Source of the DNA: Candidatus Caenarcanales bacterium
GTDB taxonomy: Bacteria > Cyanobacteriota > Vampirovibrionia > LMEP-6097
DNA length: 52,367 nucleotides
Assembly: GCA_022447685.1 (NCBI GenBank)
Contig: JAKVAO010000011.1
Coordinates: forward strand, 1 to 52,367
Direction of reading: 5' to 3'
Each line of letters begins with the position of its first letter. Position 1 is the stretch's first letter. The notes under the pieces were generated by a model. The model made no database searches and was not told the origin of the DNA. It was given only the letters and a program-made list of their open reading frames with translations. Positions 41,856-50,673 of the stretch are shown piece after piece. The translations under genes were made by a program, and so were the position numbers.

Positions 41856-43067
41856 ATGAAAAAGAAATTAGTTATTATAGGAGCAGGTTATCAGCAAATA
41901 GAGGCTTATAAGATTGCAAAATCACTAGGTCATTATGTTATTGGAACTGATATTGACCCAGAAGCCCCCGCTTTTAATTTTGCTGACTTTAAGCTTATTT
42001 GCTCAACAAGAAACCCTGACGAGACTCTCAACTCTACAAAGTCTTACGTAGCTAATTATGGTCAGATACACGGTGTAATGACTATGGCTAATGATGTTCC
42101 CGTCACGGTATCTAAAGTCGCTGATTTTTTTGATCTCCCATCCACTCCAGTTGCAGTCGCCGTTAATACAAGTTCTAAACTTACAATGAAAGAAAAGTGG
42201 GCTGGCACTGAGGTGAAAATTCCAAAATATTCATATGTCAAGGATATCTCTTCTTTTCAAAAAGAAATTGCTAAATTTAATTTTCCCTGTATTGTGAAAC
42301 CTACTGATGGTAGGGGGTCTAAAGGTGTTTTTTATGTTGAGGAAAACTGTGATTTAGAGTGGATCTTTAGTGAGTCTATAAAGCATTCTGATTCAGGTTC
42401 TTTATTAATAGAAGAATATATAGCAGGCCCCCAGCTAAGTGTAGAAAGTATATTTTTTGATGACAAATTTTATCCAATTGCATTTGCTGACAGGAATTAT
42501 ACTAGGTTGCATCAATTTAAGCCATATATTATAGAAGATGGTGGTGTTTTACCATCGGGACTTCACCAAGACTTACTCTCAGAAGTTGGAAAGACAGTTG
42601 AAAAAGCATCTCGCTTACTTGGTGTTAGCTGGGGAACTGTTAAAGCAGATATTGTAATCAATGATGGTGTAATTTACATACTCGAATTAGCTTCAAGACT
42701 TAGTGGCGGTTTTTTAGCTTCGCACCATATTCCTAGGACTCTTGGTATAAATTTGATCGAGGTTGTTATTAAGTTGGCTTTAGGGGAAAGTATTAAGGTG
42801 TCAGATATTACACCAAAACATAAATCATATTTAGGAGTTAGATATTTTTTTACAAAACCTGGAAGATTAACAGAAATAGATCTACCCGAGACTGATGAAT
42901 TTTTAGAGATTGACCAATATAAATTTGTTGGCGATTATATGCCACCTATTTCAAATTCTGGAGTGAACGTTGGTTATGTTTTAGCAACTGCTAATTCTTA
43001 TGAAGTTGCAAAGAAACGAGTAGAAGACTATGTGAGTCAAGTTACTGTCAAAACAGAAGAGGTATGA
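41856..43067 (+). CDS. ATP-grasp ligase
   Basis: This 403-residue protein has an N-terminal Rossmann-like part (KLVIIGAGYQQIEAYKIAKSLG, GTDIDPEAPAF) and then an ATP-grasp domain. The latter shows FPCIVKPTDGRGSKGVFYV, LLIEEYIAGPQLSVESI, and the Mg site VIYILELASRLSGGF. Such enzymes join a carboxylate to an amine or phosphate. In polysaccharide loci they often attach an amino acid or similar group to a sugar. The stop overlaps the next gene's start region, with GAAGAGGT as a shared ribosome binding site. Confidence 0.85.
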   Translation: MKKKLVIIGAGYQQIEAYKIAKSLGHYVIGTDIDPEAPAFNFADFKLICSTRNPDETLNSTKSYVANYGQIHGVMTMANDVPVTVSKVADFFDLPSTPVAVAVNTSSKLTMKEKWAGTEVKIPKYSYVKDISSFQKEIAKFNFPCIVKPTDGRGSKGVFYVEENCDLEWIFSESIKHSDSGSLLIEEYIAGPQLSVESIFFDDKFYPIAFADRNYTRLHQFKPYIIEDGGVLPSGLHQDLLSEVGKTVEKASRLLGVSWGTVKADIVINDGVIYILELASRLSGGFLASHHIPRTLGINLIEVVIKLALGESIKVSDITPKHKSYLGVRYFFTKPGRLTEIDLPETDEFLEIDQYKFVGDYMPPISNSGVNVGYVLATANSYEVAKKRVEDYVSQVTVKTEEV

Positions 43068-43071
43068 TTTG

Positions 43072-45024
43072 ATGAAACTCTATTCAATTTTTCATTTAAA
43101 TTTGATGTATTCATCTATTGAAAAATCTTCAAGAGCAGAGGTTATAAGAAAATGCTATTGGCCTTTGCTTGAAATGGCTAACGATAAATATAAAATAGGC
43201 ATGGAAGCACCTGCTCTTAGTCTAGAGTTTATTTATGATATTGATCAAAATTTTATTAAAATTCTGAAACAGAAAATAAAGAGTAAACAAATTGAGTTTC
43301 TAGGATCTGGTTATTCACAAATAATAGCTCCCTTAGTACCTGCTAATGTTAACAAATGGAACTTAGAAATAGGTCAGGAGATATATCGGGAGCTTTTAGA
43401 TTTTTGTCCTGAGATTTGGTTTGTTAATGAACAGGCTTATTCAAGAGGTATATTGGAGCATTATGTTAATATCGGTGCTAAAGCAATTATTCAAGAGTCT
43501 AACAACCATTCGAATCATTTTAAAGATATATCGATTTTTCAAAAGCCACAAATTTTGACATCAGATAATTTTGAAATTCCTGTGATTTGGAATGATTCAA
43601 TTACATTCCAAAAATTTCAAAGATATGCATACGGTGAATTTACAGATGGCGAATTTTTGAATTATTTGAATCATAAAATAAATGATGGTAACTACCATTG
43701 TATCTACGGAGGTGACTTAGAGGCTTTTAACTATAGACCAGGAAGATTTCATAATGAGGTTCAAATTAATCAAGATGAATGGAAAAGAATCATAGACTTG
43801 TTTACCAGTATTTTAAAAGATTCTAATTTTGAGTTTGTTTTTCCAAGTGAGTCTCTAGAATCTTTAAGCGATGACTCTAAGAAAATACAACTCGAGAGCG
43901 CTCAATCAGTGATACCTGTAAAGAAGCAACCGAAATATAATATTACAAGATGGGCTTTAACAGGAAGAAATAGCGTTTATATTAATAGTCTTTGCTACCG
44001 TCTTTATAATTATGTTTCAGAACAATATATAAATCCAGATCCAAGTATGCGTAAGAAAATATGTTATTTTTTTTCAAGTGATTTTAGGACACATATTACA
44101 AAAACTCGTTGGGAAGAGTATCTAGAAGATTTGGAATCATATTTAAGATATTATGAGATTACTTTAAACCTGAATTTGAAAACTCCAGAGCTTAAAGAAG
44201 ATATGAGTTCTTTTGATGATATGAGTCTTATTTGTGAAGAAGTGAATCATAGGTTAGTAAAGCTTGGGAATGAAAAATTAAATATAGTCTTTAATAAATA
44301 TAGGGGAGCTTCTATTGAATCTTTATCTTTTGCTTCAAAAAATTTTTTTGGTACCATTCCTCATGGATATTACGGAGAAATGGCCCTATCTGCAGACTGG
44401 TATTCAGGAAATATTGTGTTTAAAGAAGCAGGTAAAGCGCAAGTCACTGATTTAAATTCCTGCACATATTTTCAATCTAGCTATGATAGCCAGTCTGAGT
44501 TGATTAAGATTTGTTCTAAAACATTAACAGACTTGGGATATGTAACAAAGTTTTTCACTCTTAACTTAAAGACTAATCAACTATTGATTGATTACTTATT
44601 TGATTGGGATCAATTGCCAATAGGATCTTTAAGGGTTTATTTGATGACTTTTTTCCCTGATTCTTTTGATATTTCTAATCTTTTTTTTGCAACTCATAAT
44701 GGTGGCAATGCTTTAGAAAAATTTCGAGTAGCTAGTAATATTGAGAATTCATTTCCAGCATCACATTTTGTCACAGCCGCTAATACATATGGAATGACTA
44801 AGAATGATTTTTATTTTGGTGATAATGCAAATATATTAAAGGTTACTCTGAAAGATTCTGATATCAGAGCCTTACCTATGTTTTTGCATCAAAAAACTAA
44901 ATGTGGAAAATATTTTACACAGTTAATTTTCTCACTTGCTGAAGTTGATGAAAGTGTAAAAGAATCTAAGTCGTTTAAGAATATTCGATTAAGCTTTGAA
45001 ATCAGTTTTCAAAAAACTCTTTAA
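43072..45024 (+). CDS. GH57-like glycoside hydrolase family protein
   Basis: The product is 650 residues from the ATG at 43072. The N-terminal 270 residues resemble the (beta/alpha)7 barrel of GH57 and related GH38/deacetylase proteins: FHLNLMYSSIEKSSRAEVI, IGMEAPALSLEFI, a candidate nucleophile Glu in EIWFVNEQAYSRG, and YGGDLEAFNYRPGRF as an acid/base region. The second half (about 400-640) is beta-rich with no motif I know. It may trim or remodel the glycan, or act on a precursor. It is coupled to the ATP-grasp gene. Its end overlaps pseC by 23 bases. Confidence 0.7.
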   Translation: MKLYSIFHLNLMYSSIEKSSRAEVIRKCYWPLLEMANDKYKIGMEAPALSLEFIYDIDQNFIKILKQKIKSKQIEFLGSGYSQIIAPLVPANVNKWNLEIGQEIYRELLDFCPEIWFVNEQAYSRGILEHYVNIGAKAIIQESNNHSNHFKDISIFQKPQILTSDNFEIPVIWNDSITFQKFQRYAYGEFTDGEFLNYLNHKINDGNYHCIYGGDLEAFNYRPGRFHNEVQINQDEWKRIIDLFTSILKDSNFEFVFPSESLESLSDDSKKIQLESAQSVIPVKKQPKYNITRWALTGRNSVYINSLCYRLYNYVSEQYINPDPSMRKKICYFFSSDFRTHITKTRWEEYLEDLESYLRYYEITLNLNLKTPELKEDMSSFDDMSLICEEVNHRLVKLGNEKLNIVFNKYRGASIESLSFASKNFFGTIPHGYYGEMALSADWYSGNIVFKEAGKAQVTDLNSCTYFQSSYDSQSELIKICSKTLTDLGYVTKFFTLNLKTNQLLIDYLFDWDQLPIGSLRVYLMTFFPDSFDISNLFFATHNGGNALEKFRVASNIENSFPASHFVTAANTYGMTKNDFYFGDNANILKVTLKDSDIRALPMFLHQKTKCGKYFTQLIFSLAEVDESVKESKSFKNIRLSFEISFQKTL

Positions 45025-46144
45025 TAGAGTTGATTATAAATGTTAAATCTTTTTCCGTTAGACTTGGGAAAATTGGTAGGCTTAGACATTCTTCATAGTA
45101 TTTCTCAACTTTTGGTAAAGAGATTTTACTTTTTAGGACTTTTTCAATATAGTAATTAGTTGTGTGGATTGGCTTGTAATGAACTTGAGTAAGAATTTCT
45201 CGTTCTCTTAAAAAATCATAGAGTTCTTTACGCTTTGGGGTTTGGATAACGTAAAGATGAAATGCATGAATACCATTGCCCCGAGGAGCTAATTTTAATG
45301 GAAGCCTTTGCAATTCTAAATCATATTTTTTCGCAATTTCATTTCTTCGACTAATTGAATATTGAATTCTTTCTAATTGGCTGATACCAAGTGCTGCATT
45401 GATATCTGACATTCTATAATTGAATCCTAATTCATAAAGTTCTTGAAGCCATAGCCCAGTTTCGGGTGTACCAATTTTCGATAGACCGTGTGATCTCAAA
45501 CTTTTCAACTTATCATAAGTCGCTTTATTATTGGTAGTTATCATGCCACCTTCACCGCAGGCAATATGTTTCACTGGGTGAAAAGAAAATGTAGAACAAG
45601 AAGAAAAATTACAACTACCAGATTGGGATACTGTATCTGAGGATGTTAGGAAATTGGCTCCTGGCGCATGACAACAATCTTCTATTATCCATAATTCATA
45701 CTCTGTTGCTAGTTTATATAGAGCCTCCATATTTGCATATAGACCAGCAAAATGTACTATACTAATTCCTACGTATTCTTCTGGACTATTAGAGAGCTTT
45801 ACCTCTAATTCATTAAAGTCAATTATTAAAGTATTGGGGTCAATATCTACAAATTCAGGAACTAATCCACAGTAAAGCATAGCATTTGAAGTCGCGGAAA
45901 ATGAAAGAGGAGTCGTGAGTACTTTATTGCCATTTTTCCTTGATGATTTTTGAGTCAAATAAGATAGATGAAGTGCAGCTGTTCCGCTAGAACATGCAAC
46001 GGCATATTTTGATTTGCAAAAGTCAGCGAATTTATTCTCGAATTCTTCAATTTTAGGACCTTGTGTCCAATAATCTGATTTTAGAACTGAATTTACAGCG
46101 TCAAGATCTTTTTCACTTAATTCTTGCTTGCCATAAGGAATCAT
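45002..46144 (-). CDS. pseC: PseC-type sugar aminotransferase (DegT/DnrJ/EryC1)
   Basis: This 380-residue protein begins IPYGKQELSEKDLDAVNSVL and YWTQGPKIEEFENKFA, which are typical of PseC. The cofactor region is SSGTAALHLSYL and the internal-aldimine Lys lies in FHPVKHIACGEGGMITTN. NYRMSDINAALGISQLERI follows. It transfers an amino group to the 4-keto sugar made by PseB. A TATAAT box (46156-46151) lies 6 bases before the ATG, so the message is probably leaderless. Confidence 0.88.
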   Translation of the reverse strand: MIPYGKQELSEKDLDAVNSVLKSDYWTQGPKIEEFENKFADFCKSKYAVACSSGTAALHLSYLTQKSSRKNGNKVLTTPLSFSATSNAMLYCGLVPEFVDIDPNTLIIDFNELEVKLSNSPEEYVGISIVHFAGLYANMEALYKLATEYELWIIEDCCHAPGANFLTSSDTVSQSGSCNFSSCSTFSFHPVKHIACGEGGMITTNNKATYDKLKSLRSHGLSKIGTPETGLWLQELYELGFNYRMSDINAALGISQLERIQYSISRRNEIAKKYDLELQRLPLKLAPRGNGIHAFHLYVIQTPKRKELYDFLREREILTQVHYKPIHTTNYYIEKVLKSKISLPKVEKYYEECLSLPIFPSLTEKDLTFIINSIKEFFEN

Positions 46145-46150
46145 AGATTT

Positions 46151-46156
46151 ATTATA
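46151..46156 (-). promoter_or_regulatory. -10 box of pseC
   Basis: TATAAT on the minus strand is 6 bases before the pseC ATG and no Shine-Dalgarno site is present. No convincing -35 was found at normal spacing. Confidence 0.35.
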
Positions 46157-46240
46157 TATTTTACATTATTGTCATGTGAATGGGGTTAATAAAAAGTGTT
46201 GCAAATACTAATGAAGATAGAATAATATAAAACTATTGAT

Positions 46241-47656
46241 ATGAAATGTTACATTCATGCTGGTATACCAAAAACTGGTACTTCTACCATAAAAAACTTC
46301 CTAACTCTAAATAAGAATAATCTTTTCAAATCTGGTTACACTGTATTGGTCTCTAATCTTGATTCTGCTTCTTATGGTTTTGAACATTTAAGTAATTATG
46401 CTCATATTGGTATTGGGGTTTGTGATAGTGATGTATTTAATACTAGAATTCAACCTGCCTATGGGTGGAAAATTATAGATAGTGAAAAGAGATTCAACAA
46501 CTTTCAGCAAGATTTATACGCAGATATATCTAAGCAAATTAAGGACTCTCGGTCAGAAAATTTTATTATCTCGTCAGACTTTCATTGGTTGAAGACAGAT
46601 GCTGATGTAGATAGATTGAAGTCTTATCTGTTAAGTTTGGGTTTCGATGATTTTAAAGTATTTATTTACTTAAGGAATTATGATGAATATATGAATTCAT
46701 ATATTCAAGAGACTCTAAAAATAGGAGTTTTGGAGGAAGTGTTTGGTGGTGATTTTCATATAAATAGTTTTAAAGTAAGGGATAATCGTTCACAAATATT
46801 TGATATATTAAAAGACTATAAACTAAAGCTAGAGCCTTGGATACATAGCTTTGGAATAAATAGTATAAAACCAAGAATTTTCAAAGATAATTTTTTCTTT
46901 GGTAATAGTCTAATTAAAGATCTAAAATATGTATTAGATATTAGTTCTGAAGACTGTATTGAACCAACATCTAAAAATCAATCAATTAGTTTTAAGGCTG
47001 CTAAATTTCTTGAAGGATTTCAAGATAAACTTAAGGAATTTCGTCAACAAGGTTTTAATATAAATTTTATTTCACTAATTATTTCAAGTTTAAATATAAT
47101 GTCTGGAGATAAATTCAATACCAATATTATTTATGATGATTTACTTTATCAAAAATTAGTAGATTCGGATAAATGGTTTAAAGATAATTTTCCTGATTAC
47201 CAAAATAAAGATTGTTTCTTTGATCAAGTTGATTCTAAGAATAGTGTGATTGATTCACCAGATAATAATCTTAAAGAAGAGCAGACTGAATTATTAGTTG
47301 AAGTATTTTCTGAAATATTTAATGATAAACAATATTATTGCCATGAAGCATTTTATGGCAAACTATTTTTTGGCTTGCAGAAGTATAAATCAACTAAGCG
47401 ATATATTGTTTTGTACGGCTATGGTAGTGTAGGTAAATTGATTTTCCCTCATTTGCAACAATCTTTACTAGGAGTTGTTGATTTGGATTTAACTTTAGAT
47501 GAAATAGAAGGGATTCCAGTCTTAACTGTTGATGATGTAAAGAATATGTACTTTCAATATACCGATTTGATAGTATTAGTTAGCAGGTTATTGCATATTG
47601 AGGAAATTAAAAGTTTATTTAAAGACTCTGACATTAAAGTTATCCCACTGGTTTAG
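46241..47656 (+). CDS. Sulfotransferase-like protein with C-terminal Rossmann-like domain
   Basis: The N-terminus of this 471-residue protein, CYIHAGIPKTGTSTIKNFL (3-21), is a PAPS-binding loop. KVFIYLRNYDEYMNSYIQET is the 3'-phosphate region of carbohydrate sulfotransferases. The middle is helical. The last 85 residues (RYIVLYGYGSVGKLIF, GVVDLDLTLDEIEGIPVLTVDDV, LIVLVSR) form a small nucleotide-binding-like unit also seen at 18174 and 39236. It likely sulfates a sugar in the glycan. The end overlaps pseB by 17 bases. Confidence 0.78.
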   Translation: MKCYIHAGIPKTGTSTIKNFLTLNKNNLFKSGYTVLVSNLDSASYGFEHLSNYAHIGIGVCDSDVFNTRIQPAYGWKIIDSEKRFNNFQQDLYADISKQIKDSRSENFIISSDFHWLKTDADVDRLKSYLLSLGFDDFKVFIYLRNYDEYMNSYIQETLKIGVLEEVFGGDFHINSFKVRDNRSQIFDILKDYKLKLEPWIHSFGINSIKPRIFKDNFFFGNSLIKDLKYVLDISSEDCIEPTSKNQSISFKAAKFLEGFQDKLKEFRQQGFNINFISLIISSLNIMSGDKFNTNIIYDDLLYQKLVDSDKWFKDNFPDYQNKDCFFDQVDSKNSVIDSPDNNLKEEQTELLVEVFSEIFNDKQYYCHEAFYGKLFFGLQKYKSTKRYIVLYGYGSVGKLIFPHLQQSLLGVVDLDLTLDEIEGIPVLTVDDVKNMYFQYTDLIVLVSRLLHIEEIKSLFKDSDIKVIPLV

Positions 47657-48683
47657 ATTGTGAGTTTAGCTCATTGTTAATTAATTCCTTTATAGCATTA
47701 ATAGATAACCATTGATCATTTTTACCAGAATTGTAAGAGAAGAAATCCTCTACTCTTTTTGCACCAAATTCCCTCAGCATTACGGCTTGAGATTTACTGA
47801 GATTATAAGGCAAGATTCTGTAGTGTGAGCCAAAATCATAAGTTTGATGAAAGTCTGAAGAGGTAATCATTTCTTCATGTATTTTCTCCCCAGCTCTAAT
47901 TCCTACAATTCGATGAGTGCATTCAGGTGCAATTGCTTCCGCTAGATCTAGAATTTTGTATGAAGGTAATTTGGGTACATATATTTCTCCCCCAATTGAA
48001 TTAGAAATTGAAAATAAGACTAAGTCAACAGCTTGTTCTAAAGTAATATTGAAGCGGGTCATATCTGGATGAGTAATAGGTAAGATACCATTTCCTTTCT
48101 CGGAAAGAAAAAATGGAATTACAGAACCTCTGGACATCATGACGTTGCCATATCTAACTACAGAGAAACTCAAGTCTTTATTGCCAGTGAGGCTGTTTGC
48201 TGCTACAAATAATTTATCAGAACATAATTTACTAGCGCCATATAAATTTATAGGGGCAGCAGCTTTATCAGTAGAGAGTGCAATGACCTGCTTGACTTCA
48301 TTATTGAGACATGCGTTTATAAGGTTTTGAGCGCCAAGTACATTAGTTTTGATACATTCAAAAGGATTATATTCAGTTGCAGGCACTTGTTTCAAAGCCG
48401 CGGCATGTACCACTAGTTCAATTTCATTTAGCGCTTGCTGAAGTCTTGACTCATCCCTTATATCTCCAATAAAGTATCTAATTTGAGGGTATTTACTAAC
48501 TGGTATAAGTTGAGACATTTCATATTGTTTATATTCATCGCGTGAGTATACAACTAATCTTTCAACTTGATCGTAAAAGTTATCCAGAATATACTTAATA
48601 AAAGCTTGACCAAATGATCCAGTTGCTCCTGTAACTAATATTCTTTTAAATTTTAGCTTTTTAATTTTGAATAAATTATTCAT
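47640..48683 (-). CDS. pseB: UDP-GlcNAc 4,6-dehydratase, PseB type
   Basis: This 347-residue extended SDR has RILVTGATGSFGQAF (14-28), VYSRDEYKQYEMSQ (typical of the PseB/FlaA1 short form), GDIRDESRLQQAL, HAAALKQVPATEYNPFECI, ALSTDKAAAPINLYGASK and VRYGNVMMSRGSVIPFF. It starts nonulosonic acid synthesis by converting UDP-GlcNAc to the 4-keto-6-deoxy sugar. pseC lies 1.5 kb to its left, separated by the sulfotransferase gene on the other strand. Confidence 0.9.
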   Translation of the reverse strand: MNNLFKIKKLKFKRILVTGATGSFGQAFIKYILDNFYDQVERLVVYSRDEYKQYEMSQLIPVSKYPQIRYFIGDIRDESRLQQALNEIELVVHAAALKQVPATEYNPFECIKTNVLGAQNLINACLNNEVKQVIALSTDKAAAPINLYGASKLCSDKLFVAANSLTGNKDLSFSVVRYGNVMMSRGSVIPFFLSEKGNGILPITHPDMTRFNITLEQAVDLVLFSISNSIGGEIYVPKLPSYKILDLAEAIAPECTHRIVGIRAGEKIHEEMITSSDFHQTYDFGSHYRILPYNLSKSQAVMLREFGAKRVEDFFSYNSGKNDQWLSINAIKELINNELNSQSKPVG

Positions 48684-48738
48684 ATAATTTAATTTCTACT
48701 ATATCTTATTTAACCATAATTATATATAGGTTAAACTA

Positions 48739-49662
48739 GTGAATAAATATGATCAGCTTAATCTTCATACGGAATATTGGTATATAAAGTATATGCTAAG
48801 TTTGGATAGTAAAAAAATTTTCTTGCTGGATAATTTAATAAGAAGAGAGTTTTTGAAGGACTCTATATATTCATTGGATATTGAGTCTTTAGAGGATTTT
48901 TATTATCAAAGCTGTAATTCAAATAAAGACTTTTATGATTTATATTCTAAAGTCTATGATCAAATTTTAAATTATTTGCAAAAAAACTCTTATCTAAAGT
49001 GTTCTAGCAAATTTAATTTGGCTTCAAGTGTTTCGTATCATCTAAAATTTGGTTGGGTTTTGTCGCATGGAAATTCAAAGGCTTTCCTGGGGAAATTTAA
49101 TGTACCCAGTTGTGACTCTATAAAGATAGGAAGATATAGCTACTTGAGTAGCCAAGTGGTTTTCAGTGGGCGAGGTGAAGTGGAAATAGGACAATTTTCA
49201 TCTATTGGTGATAATATTCATTTCGTTAGTTCAAATATAAATCATGCTTCAGATTTATGCTCTACATATGAATTAGGTCCTTCACCTAGAGTTGCATACA
49301 CTGAAATGATTTTTGAAGATTTTCTGTCAAAAAGTAGTGTGGATTCTTCTTTATTAGTTGCTAATTGCAAGGTCGGTAATGATGTTTGGATTGGTAAAAA
49401 TGTAACAGTCATGAATGGAGTTGAAATTGGTAATGGGTGTATAATTGGAATGAATTCTGTTGTGACAAAAAAATGTGAGCCTTACGGTTTGTATGCTGGT
49501 ACTCCTGCTAAATTAATAAGATTTCGTTTTAATGAAAAGACTATCAATCAACTCCTAGAGATAAAATGGTGGGATTGGGATATTAGAAAAATTAAGAAAG
49601 AAAATAAAATGTTTTCAACAAGTCTAAGTTCTGATCTTGACCTCGGGGAGCTTATAAGCTAG
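48739..49662 (+). CDS. Hexapeptide-repeat O-acyltransferase
   Basis: The C-terminal half (about 125-290) of this 307-residue protein is a left-handed beta-helix acetyltransferase: IKIGRYSYLSS, VEIGQFSSIGDNIHFV, then CKVGNDVWIGKNVTVMNGV and VEIGNGCIIGMNSVV, ending YAGTPAKLIRFRF. This is the CatB/xenobiotic-acyltransferase type with a C-terminal helix WWDWDIRKIKK. The first 110 residues are helical and unassigned. It could acetylate the nonulosonic sugar or the glycan; a GNAT-type PseH was not seen. The start is GTG. Confidence 0.85.
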   Translation: MNKYDQLNLHTEYWYIKYMLSLDSKKIFLLDNLIRREFLKDSIYSLDIESLEDFYYQSCNSNKDFYDLYSKVYDQILNYLQKNSYLKCSSKFNLASSVSYHLKFGWVLSHGNSKAFLGKFNVPSCDSIKIGRYSYLSSQVVFSGRGEVEIGQFSSIGDNIHFVSSNINHASDLCSTYELGPSPRVAYTEMIFEDFLSKSSVDSSLLVANCKVGNDVWIGKNVTVMNGVEIGNGCIIGMNSVVTKKCEPYGLYAGTPAKLIRFRFNEKTINQLLEIKWWDWDIRKIKKENKMFSTSLSSDLDLGELIS

Positions 49663-49670
49663 CTTAAATA

Positions 49671-50588
49671 TCATAAAGGACTAATCTTAGTATTCAAGCC
49701 AGTTATGCAGTTATAACATAAGGTTCCTTCAAGTTTATTTTCAATGTGCTTCCTTCTTAAGTCTTGAGCTTTTTCAGAATGCCAAGCTTCAGTTAATGTT
49801 ACTTCTTTGAGATCAGCTACAACTAAATAATTTTCAAAATCAGCACAGCACATTGTTAAATAGCCTTCACATGAAATATGTAATCTGTTAAATGGGATAT
49901 GACAAGGGGCAGATATAGTGTTGAACGATGTATATTCAGTCATATTTCCACCTTGATTATGTGCTTTAACAGTTACATAAGAGTCAACTAAGTCTTTGAA
50001 AATGGATTCATAGATTGAAACCTCATGCTCTGTTTCAGAAGTTGTAACAAAGCTAGAGCCAATCTTCAGATTTAAATTGTTGGAGTCTCTATATTCCTTT
50101 AAAAACTTTATATTAGACATTACTTGTTCGAAGTCATCTGAGCCGTGTATCATCTTATAAGTTTCTCTAGTAGCTGCATTTACAGAAAATTTAATTGAAT
50201 TTAAGCCTGATTCTATTGCTTGAATGAGTTTTTCTGGGGTCGCAAGAGATCCATTGGTCGTAATATAAATGTATTCAAATCCAATATCTCTTGCCATTGA
50301 AATAACTTCATTCAATTGACCAAAAGCAAATGGTTCACCTGTTCTGTACAAACCTATTTCTCTTGTTCCATTCGTATAGGCTTCAATGAGTATATTCTTG
50401 AGAAGCTGAAAATCCAGAAAACCTATCTTTCTTTGCATCTGTGGATTTGTGCAGAATACGCAAGAATGATTGCAGTAATTGGATAATTCAACAAGCATAT
50501 TATATGGAAATGGAGGTTTTAATATTAGAGACTCAGCAGAAACTACAGATGAGTCTTTCATTCTCTCCTTTAAAAAATTTTCACTCAT
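49671..50588 (-). CDS. Radical SAM / SPASM domain protein
   Basis: The product is 305 residues from the ATG at 50588; the in-frame GTG at 50603 would include the -10 box. The iron-sulfur motif is CNHSCVFC (Cys39, Cys43, Cys46). A radical SAM barrel follows, with YITTNGSLATPEKL and SVNAATRETYKMIHGSD. The C-terminal SPASM region has HISCEGYLTMCCADFEN, DLKEVTLTEAWHS and GTLCYNC, giving Cys for extra clusters. In glycan loci these act on sugars or peptides; the substrate is unknown. Confidence 0.9.
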   Translation of the reverse strand: MSENFLKERMKDSSVVSAESLILKPPFPYNMLVELSNYCNHSCVFCTNPQMQRKIGFLDFQLLKNILIEAYTNGTREIGLYRTGEPFAFGQLNEVISMARDIGFEYIYITTNGSLATPEKLIQAIESGLNSIKFSVNAATRETYKMIHGSDDFEQVMSNIKFLKEYRDSNNLNLKIGSSFVTTSETEHEVSIYESIFKDLVDSYVTVKAHNQGGNMTEYTSFNTISAPCHIPFNRLHISCEGYLTMCCADFENYLVVADLKEVTLTEAWHSEKAQDLRRKHIENKLEGTLCYNCITGLNTKISPL

Positions 50589-50594
50589 AGAATT

Positions 50595-50600
50595 ATTATA
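50595..50600 (-). promoter_or_regulatory. -10 box of the radical SAM gene
   Basis: TATAAT on the minus strand lies 6 bases before the ATG at 50588. No Shine-Dalgarno site is visible, which favours this ATG and a leaderless message. Confidence 0.35.
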
Positions 50601-50673
50601 CACAGACTAGCTTTTGTGACTTCACCTACTCTGTCCTTTATTGAAGTATTATTTAGGTTCAATAATCTATTTT

